Source: Faecalibacterium sp.
GTDB taxonomy: Bacteria > Bacillota > Clostridia > Oscillospirales > Ruminococcaceae
Direction: 5' to 3'
Length of the DNA: 7,349 nt
NCBI GenBank assembly: GCA_020025795.1
Contig: JAHHRK010000078.1
Location: 1-7,349 of the forward strand
Shown: positions 4,332 to 7,349 of the stretch, in pieces
How positions within the stretch are numbered: the stretch's first letter is position 1
Layout of the letters: the number at the start of each line of letters is the position of its first letter
Notes under the pieces: model-generated
What the model saw: the letters and a program-made list of their open reading frames with translations, nothing else
Databases searched by the model: none
What the model was told of the DNA's origin: nothing
Made by a program: the position numbers and the translations under genes

Positions 4332-4688
4332 ATGCTGAACTATGCATTTTATGCCACCGAATACCTGGGCGACAGTGTACCGGAATCGGAGTTTGCAGCG
4401 TTTGCCCGTGATGCACAGGCACAGCTGAACCGTTACAAGCGCATTTATACCGTAACCGCACCGGAGCAAAACAGCGAGGATATGGCACTGTGCGCCATGG
4501 TGGATGCGCTGTATTATTTCGCCCAGGCACAAAGCGGTGCAGTGGGTGGCAGCATCCACATTGGCAGCGTGTCCAGCAGCGCGCAAACTACCCAGGTGGA
4601 TACGTCCCCGGCGGCGCAGGAAAAAGAGCTGTACCGCTGTGCCCGGCAGTACTTGGAAATCTATCGCGGACCGATGGGAGGTGCGTAA
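4332..4688 (+). CDS. Head-tail connector protein (gp6-like)
   Basis: ATG 4332 lies after AAGGAGG, overlapping the tail of the previous gene's stop region. The 118-residue product begins MLNYAFYATEYLGDSVPESE, has a central helix pair (FAAFARDAQAQLNRYKR, MALCAMVDALYYFAQAQ), a glycine/serine loop (GGSIHIGSVSSS) and a C-terminal QEKELYRCARQYLEIYRG helix. This all-helical plan with a flexible serine-rich loop is typical of connector proteins of the HK97 gp6/SPP1 gp15 type. These form a ring under the portal and extend the DNA channel. Position after the major capsid gene agrees. The in-frame ATG-free extension to 4227 is not needed, as a proper ribosome site marks 4332. Confidence 0.8.
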   Translation: MLNYAFYATEYLGDSVPESEFAAFARDAQAQLNRYKRIYTVTAPEQNSEDMALCAMVDALYYFAQAQSGAVGGSIHIGSVSSSAQTTQVDTSPAAQEKELYRCARQYLEIYRGPMGGA

Positions 4689-4689
4689 G

Positions 4690-5133
4690 ATGCTTCGTAT
4701 GCGACGAGGTCCCCCTGTGGACTATCGTCTGTGCAATCAGACAGTGACGCTTTATCATCAAACGGGTACGGGCGCGGCTTTTGGCTGTACCCGCACGGTG
4801 TTTCATGGAGCTTTTCTGGATTTCAAGAAAGTGACCGCAGTGGAGAAAACCGGCAGCAGGGAAACCAACAGCTTTCTTTTAGTGTTGCCTTCCGGGTGGG
4901 ATGGCCGCCCAGTGTGGATGTCGGCACAGCAATACGATGCTGCTGTAACACATGAGAATACGTTCACCCTGGCGCCCAAAGACAAGGTGCTGCTGGGAGA
5001 AGGTCCCGAAATTACCACACGGGAACAGTGGGCAGTGCTTCTGCCTGCGCAGACGACCGGGCTTGTGGTGGTGCGGGATGTAGACGCGAAATACTGGCAG
5101 GCTGCGGTCTGTCATGTGGAGGCAGCAGGATGA
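4690..5133 (+). CDS. Head-tail joining / minor capsid-type protein of unassigned family
   Basis: ATG 4690 begins one base after the connector stop; its ribosome site GGGAGG lies inside the previous gene. A second ATG at 4699 is an alternative start. The product is 147 residues, mostly beta strands: VDYRLCNQTVTLYHQ, TRTVFHGAFLDFKKV, NSFLLVLPSGW, FTLAPKDKVLLGEG, and a C-terminal GLVVVRDVDAKYWQ strand pair. The pattern of a first strand about a reported contact and later 'DKVLLGEGPEI' resembles head-closure or stopper proteins by position and likely fold. I recall similar sequences filed as a domain of unknown function in gut phages. It overlaps the next gene by four bases (ATGA), implying translational coupling and matched output. 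Confidence 0.7.
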   Translation: MLRMRRGPPVDYRLCNQTVTLYHQTGTGAAFGCTRTVFHGAFLDFKKVTAVEKTGSRETNSFLLVLPSGWDGRPVWMSAQQYDAAVTHENTFTLAPKDKVLLGEGPEITTREQWAVLLPAQTTGLVVVRDVDAKYWQAAVCHVEAAG

Positions 5134-5600
5134 GTAAAAAAGAAACATTGTTCCGCTTGCCGGATGGCACAGTAGCCGAGCTGGAGATGAAAAGCGTACA
5201 GCAAATTTTGCAGGATAAGGGGCTGGACCCCGGCGGCGATGTGCAGATGTTCCATACCCAGAACGTGCTGCGCCGAATCGTGAAGTATATGCCGTACAAA
5301 ACCGGCATGACCATCAAGGTCACGGTGGCCCAGACCAATATCCGCAAGCCGAAAATCATTACAAACATGCCAGATGCGCAGTTTTTGTATCGCGGAAAGC
5401 TGATGCTTGGGGACAAGACCAACAGCCCGTGGGCGAGAAAAGGCGAGACAAAGCACGTTGTCAACAAGCCGCTGCATTACAACAAAAGCGAGAATCCGCT
5501 GGCTGGTCCGTATTGGGACCGCAGGCTAAAAGCGGCAGAGGGAAAAGCAATGGCTGCGGATGCGCAGCGGTATATCAACAGAAAGGGCGGTAAACAATGA
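5130..5600 (+). CDS. Minor capsid / tail-completion protein (Minor_capsid_2-like)
   Basis: ATG 5130 overlaps the previous stop in ATGA, with GGAGGCAG just upstream. The 156-residue product shows the family layout: an early LQDKGLDPGGDVQMFH (residues ~30-45), VLRRIVKYMPYKTGMT, QFLYRGKLML (near residue 90), then SPWARKG, LHYNKSENPLAGPYWDRR and a basic C-terminus. The 'YMPYKTGM ... YRGKLM ... PLAGPYW' string is characteristic of minor capsid proteins of the Minor_capsid_2/HK97 gp10-like group, which complete the head-tail interface or tail terminus. It ends in another four-base ATGA overlap. All expected blocks are present and the frame is intact. Confidence 0.8.
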   Translation: MSKKETLFRLPDGTVAELEMKSVQQILQDKGLDPGGDVQMFHTQNVLRRIVKYMPYKTGMTIKVTVAQTNIRKPKIITNMPDAQFLYRGKLMLGDKTNSPWARKGETKHVVNKPLHYNKSENPLAGPYWDRRLKAAEGKAMAADAQRYINRKGGKQ

Positions 5601-6043
5601 GTGATTTAGAAAAGCTGAAGGCCTGGCTGCAAACCTATCCTGGTGCGGATCAGCTGGCAGACTTTCAGGTGGACTACACTGACCAGCTGCCGGGCAGCTT
5701 TGGCGTGTTCCCGGCGGGGCTGGTGGAGGTTGCCCGACAGGAAAATATCTTGGGCGATGTTTCGGTGCAGAACCAGTACAACTTCGCTTTGTATCTGGTG
5801 CTGCCGAAAGCGCCGGGCGATGATGTGGGGGCGGCCATCAATGCGGACTGGGTGATGGATTTCCAGCGCTGGGTGCAGGCGCAGTCGGTAACGCACAAAG
5901 CTCCCACGTTTGGCAATGTAAACGAAGGCGAAGAAACACTGAGCGCCCAGAACGGTGCGCTCTATGATGCGGACGAGGAAGGACTGGCTATGTACATGGT
6001 CTCTCTGCAGGCTGTTTTCCAGACAGAATACCCCGCCGCGTGA
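5597..6043 (+). CDS. Minor capsid / tail terminator-type protein (Minor_capsid_3-like)
   Basis: ATG 5597 overlaps the preceding stop by four bases. The 148-residue protein reads MSDLEKLKAWLQTYPGADQL, GSFGVFPAGLVEVARQENIL, VQNQYNFALYLVLPKAPGDD, DWVMDFQRWVQAQS and a final strand pair DEEGLAMYMVSLQAVFQTEY. The alternation of N-terminal helix, strand, 'PGDD' loop, helix and long antiparallel strands fits tail-terminator proteins and the bacteriophage minor capsid family seen at this place in Bacillota siphophages. Such proteins cap the growing tail tube and join it to the head. It directly precedes the tail tube gene, as expected. The family name is from recalled resemblance. Confidence 0.78.
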   Translation: MSDLEKLKAWLQTYPGADQLADFQVDYTDQLPGSFGVFPAGLVEVARQENILGDVSVQNQYNFALYLVLPKAPGDDVGAAINADWVMDFQRWVQAQSVTHKAPTFGNVNEGEETLSAQNGALYDADEEGLAMYMVSLQAVFQTEYPAA

Positions 6044-6062
6044 AAGGACAAGGTGACAGAAA

Positions 6063-6551
6063 ATGGCAAAAATTGAACGCAAGTACATGGCGCACTACAT
6101 CAACGCCGGTACGGCAGAGGCAGCAGACTATATGCGTTTGGGCAAGGATTTGGAGGAGTACAGCCCGGAAATGTCTGCCAAGGTGGAAAAGACGCCGAAT
6201 ATTCTGGGCGAGACCCGTGTGAACATCACCGGCTATGAAAAGAGCGGCGCAGTAGAGCCGTACTTTGCAGAAAAGGGCGACAAGCTCTTTGAACGCCTGC
6301 AGGAAATCGTGGATGAACAGCTCGTGCTGGACGATTTGAAAACGGACATGGTAGAGGTCCATCTGTGGGAAGCAGAAGCCAGCGGTGCGTATCCGGCAGT
6401 CAAGCAGGAAGCCTATATCGAGGTTACCAGCTACGGCGGCGACACCAACGGCTACCAGATTCCCTTTACGGTCCACTATACCGGTCAGCCGGTCAAGGGT
6501 ACTTTCGACCCCAAAACCAAAACGTTTACGGCAACCGGCGCAGGTGCATAA
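6063..6551 (+). CDS. Major tail (tube) protein
   Basis: ATG 6063 follows AAGGTGA by six bases, 19 bases after the previous stop. The 162-residue product starts MAKIERKYMAHYINAG and ends TKTFTATGAGA. It contains the tail-tube marks of small Bacillota siphophages: YMRLGKDLEEYSPEMSAKV, then EKTPNILGETRVNITGYEKS, a helix FERLQEIVDEQLV, and the strand series MVEVHLWEAEASGAY, KQEAYIEVTSYGGDTNGYQI and PFTVHYTGQPVKGTF. Proteins of this type stack as hexameric rings to form the tube through which DNA passes. Placement between a terminator-type gene and the tail assembly chaperone agrees. The frame is intact. Confidence 0.85.
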   Translation: MAKIERKYMAHYINAGTAEAADYMRLGKDLEEYSPEMSAKVEKTPNILGETRVNITGYEKSGAVEPYFAEKGDKLFERLQEIVDEQLVLDDLKTDMVEVHLWEAEASGAYPAVKQEAYIEVTSYGGDTNGYQIPFTVHYTGQPVKGTFDPKTKTFTATGAGA

Positions 6552-6569
6552 GAGAAAGGAGAAGAAACC

Positions 6570-7073
6570 ATGGCACAAATCATTCGCTTTGACGACGGCT
6601 TCAAGGAGTATCAGATCAACAACAGTGGCGTGCTGCGTCTGAACCCCAGCGACCCGAACCTATATCAGCGGTTTTTCGATGCACAGAACAAGCTCCTGGA
6701 AATCGAAAAGGAATTGGTAACGCAGGGTGAGCAGCTGCAGCCGCTCCCTGAGAATGCAACTTTGGAACAGAAGATGAAGGCTGGTGAAGCCAATATTCGC
6801 TTGATGACCGAAGCGGATCGCAAAGCCAAGGAAGTGTTGGCGTGGGTATTTCCCGGTAATGATTTCGATGTGCTGCTGGGAGGTGCCAACACGATGGCGG
6901 TCGGCATGAATGGGGAACGTGTCATCACCAACCTGCTGAATGCACTGGTGCCGATTGTGGAAGAAGGCGTACAGACGTACACCAATGCTAAAGTCAACCA
7001 GGCCGTTGCACAGGCAGGCGTCAATCGTGCGCAGCGCCGCGCAAAAAAGCATAAAAAGGGTGGCCACAGATGA
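6570..7073 (+). CDS. Tail assembly chaperone-like protein (gpG position)
   Basis: ATG 6570 follows AAAGGAG. The 167-residue protein begins MAQIIRFDDGFKEYQINNSG, has a helical middle (LYQRFFDAQNKLLEIEKELV; LMTEADRKAKEVLAWVFP), a GNDFDVLLGGANTMAVG loop, a long C-terminal helix and a very basic end (RAQRRAKKHKKGGHR). The 'FGxGNDFDVLLGG-N' type loop and location right after the tail tube gene mark it as the chaperone that helps tube subunits load onto the tape measure. Its stop overlaps the start of the next gene (ATGA), which lies in the -1 frame. A canonical slippery heptamer A-AAA-AAG is in phase at 7043-7049, but a -1 shift there meets TAA one codon later. Fusion to the next gene is therefore unlikely from that site. 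Confidence 0.75.
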   Translation: MAQIIRFDDGFKEYQINNSGVLRLNPSDPNLYQRFFDAQNKLLEIEKELVTQGEQLQPLPENATLEQKMKAGEANIRLMTEADRKAKEVLAWVFPGNDFDVLLGGANTMAVGMNGERVITNLLNALVPIVEEGVQTYTNAKVNQAVAQAGVNRAQRRAKKHKKGGHR

Positions 7074-7349
7074 ATGCCTGGGTGCTGCCCACTGCGGTAG
7101 AGATCGGCGGCCGCAGCTACGCAATCCATGCGGATTATCGGGATGTCCTGCAGATCATACAGGCGCTCAATGATCCGGAGGAGCCGGAGCTTGTGCGGTG
7201 GCGGATTGCCTTGGCCTTGTTTTACAAGAACTGGCAAGCTATTCCCTTAAAGGATCAGCAGGAAGCGATGGAGCAGCTGGCCGTTTTCATCAACTGCGGT
7301 GCGCAGGAACAAACCCCAAAGCCTGCCCCCAAGTTGATTGACTGGGAAC
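7070..7349 (+). CDS. Bacteriophage Gp15-family protein, 5' part only
   Basis: ATG 7070 overlaps the previous stop; the gene runs off the window after 93 full codons. It reads MNAWVLPTAVEIGGRSYAIH, ADYRDVLQIIQALNDPEEPE, a helical LVRWRIALALFYKNWQAIP, KDQQEAMEQLAVFINCG, and a linker leading to PKLIDWE. The opening 'LPTAVEIGGRSYAIHADYRDVL' and the closing 'LIDWE', normally followed by an acidic/aromatic block, match the Gp15 family, found between the tail chaperone and the tape measure gene. It is thought to be the second tail assembly chaperone (the gpT counterpart). The missing 3' part would be about half of the usual length. Confidence 0.82.
   Translation, partial: MNAWVLPTAVEIGGRSYAIHADYRDVLQIIQALNDPEEPELVRWRIALALFYKNWQAIPLKDQQEAMEQLAVFINCGAQEQTPKPAPKLIDWE

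Overview
The window is part of an integrated tailed phage (siphovirus-type prophage) from a fairly GC-rich Bacillota host. Gene content, codon use and the protein families resemble prophages of gut Oscillospiraceae such as Faecalibacterium or its relatives. That host assignment is inference from recalled family resemblance. All recognisable genes lie on the + strand.

Region 1 (about 1-1251) is a graveyard of head genes. The 5' end of a scaffold gene is fused to the 3' end of a portal gene. This is followed by a frameshifted, internally deleted minor capsid protein 2 gene, which in turn runs into the C-terminal tail of what looks like a MuF-type phage toxin (zincin-like, catalytic core missing).

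Region 2 (about 1244-2628) is an accessory or 'moron' island between the minor capsid gene and the scaffold gene. It holds two small related genes sharing an APPEAVE motif (candidate orphan immunity genes), a broken Tad2-like (Thoeris anti-defence) gene and an intact DUF4406 gene. It also contains a perfect 24-bp palindrome and a 49-bp terminator-containing repeat present twice (45/49 identical), each copy just upstream of a small accessory gene. A strong terminator closes the island. Parts of the island are visibly AT-richer than the structural genes.

Region 3 (2628-7349) is an intact, tightly packed virion operon in canonical order: structured leader, GP20-type scaffold, major capsid, small acidic/basic protein, head-tail connector, head-tail joining protein, two minor capsid/tail-completion proteins, major tail protein, tail assembly chaperone, and the start of a Gp15-family protein cut by the window edge. 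Three ATGA start/stop overlaps and regular Shine-Dalgarno sites indicate one coupled transcription unit.

The leader and first ~100 bases of the scaffold gene occur twice (1-190 and 2628-2815). The decayed first copy joined to portal sequence is best explained by a tandem duplication or by recombination between related prophages. If intact portal and minor capsid genes exist in this prophage they must lie upstream of the window; otherwise it is defective. The most unusual biology is the toxin-remnant/immunity/anti-defence island with repeated terminator cassettes.
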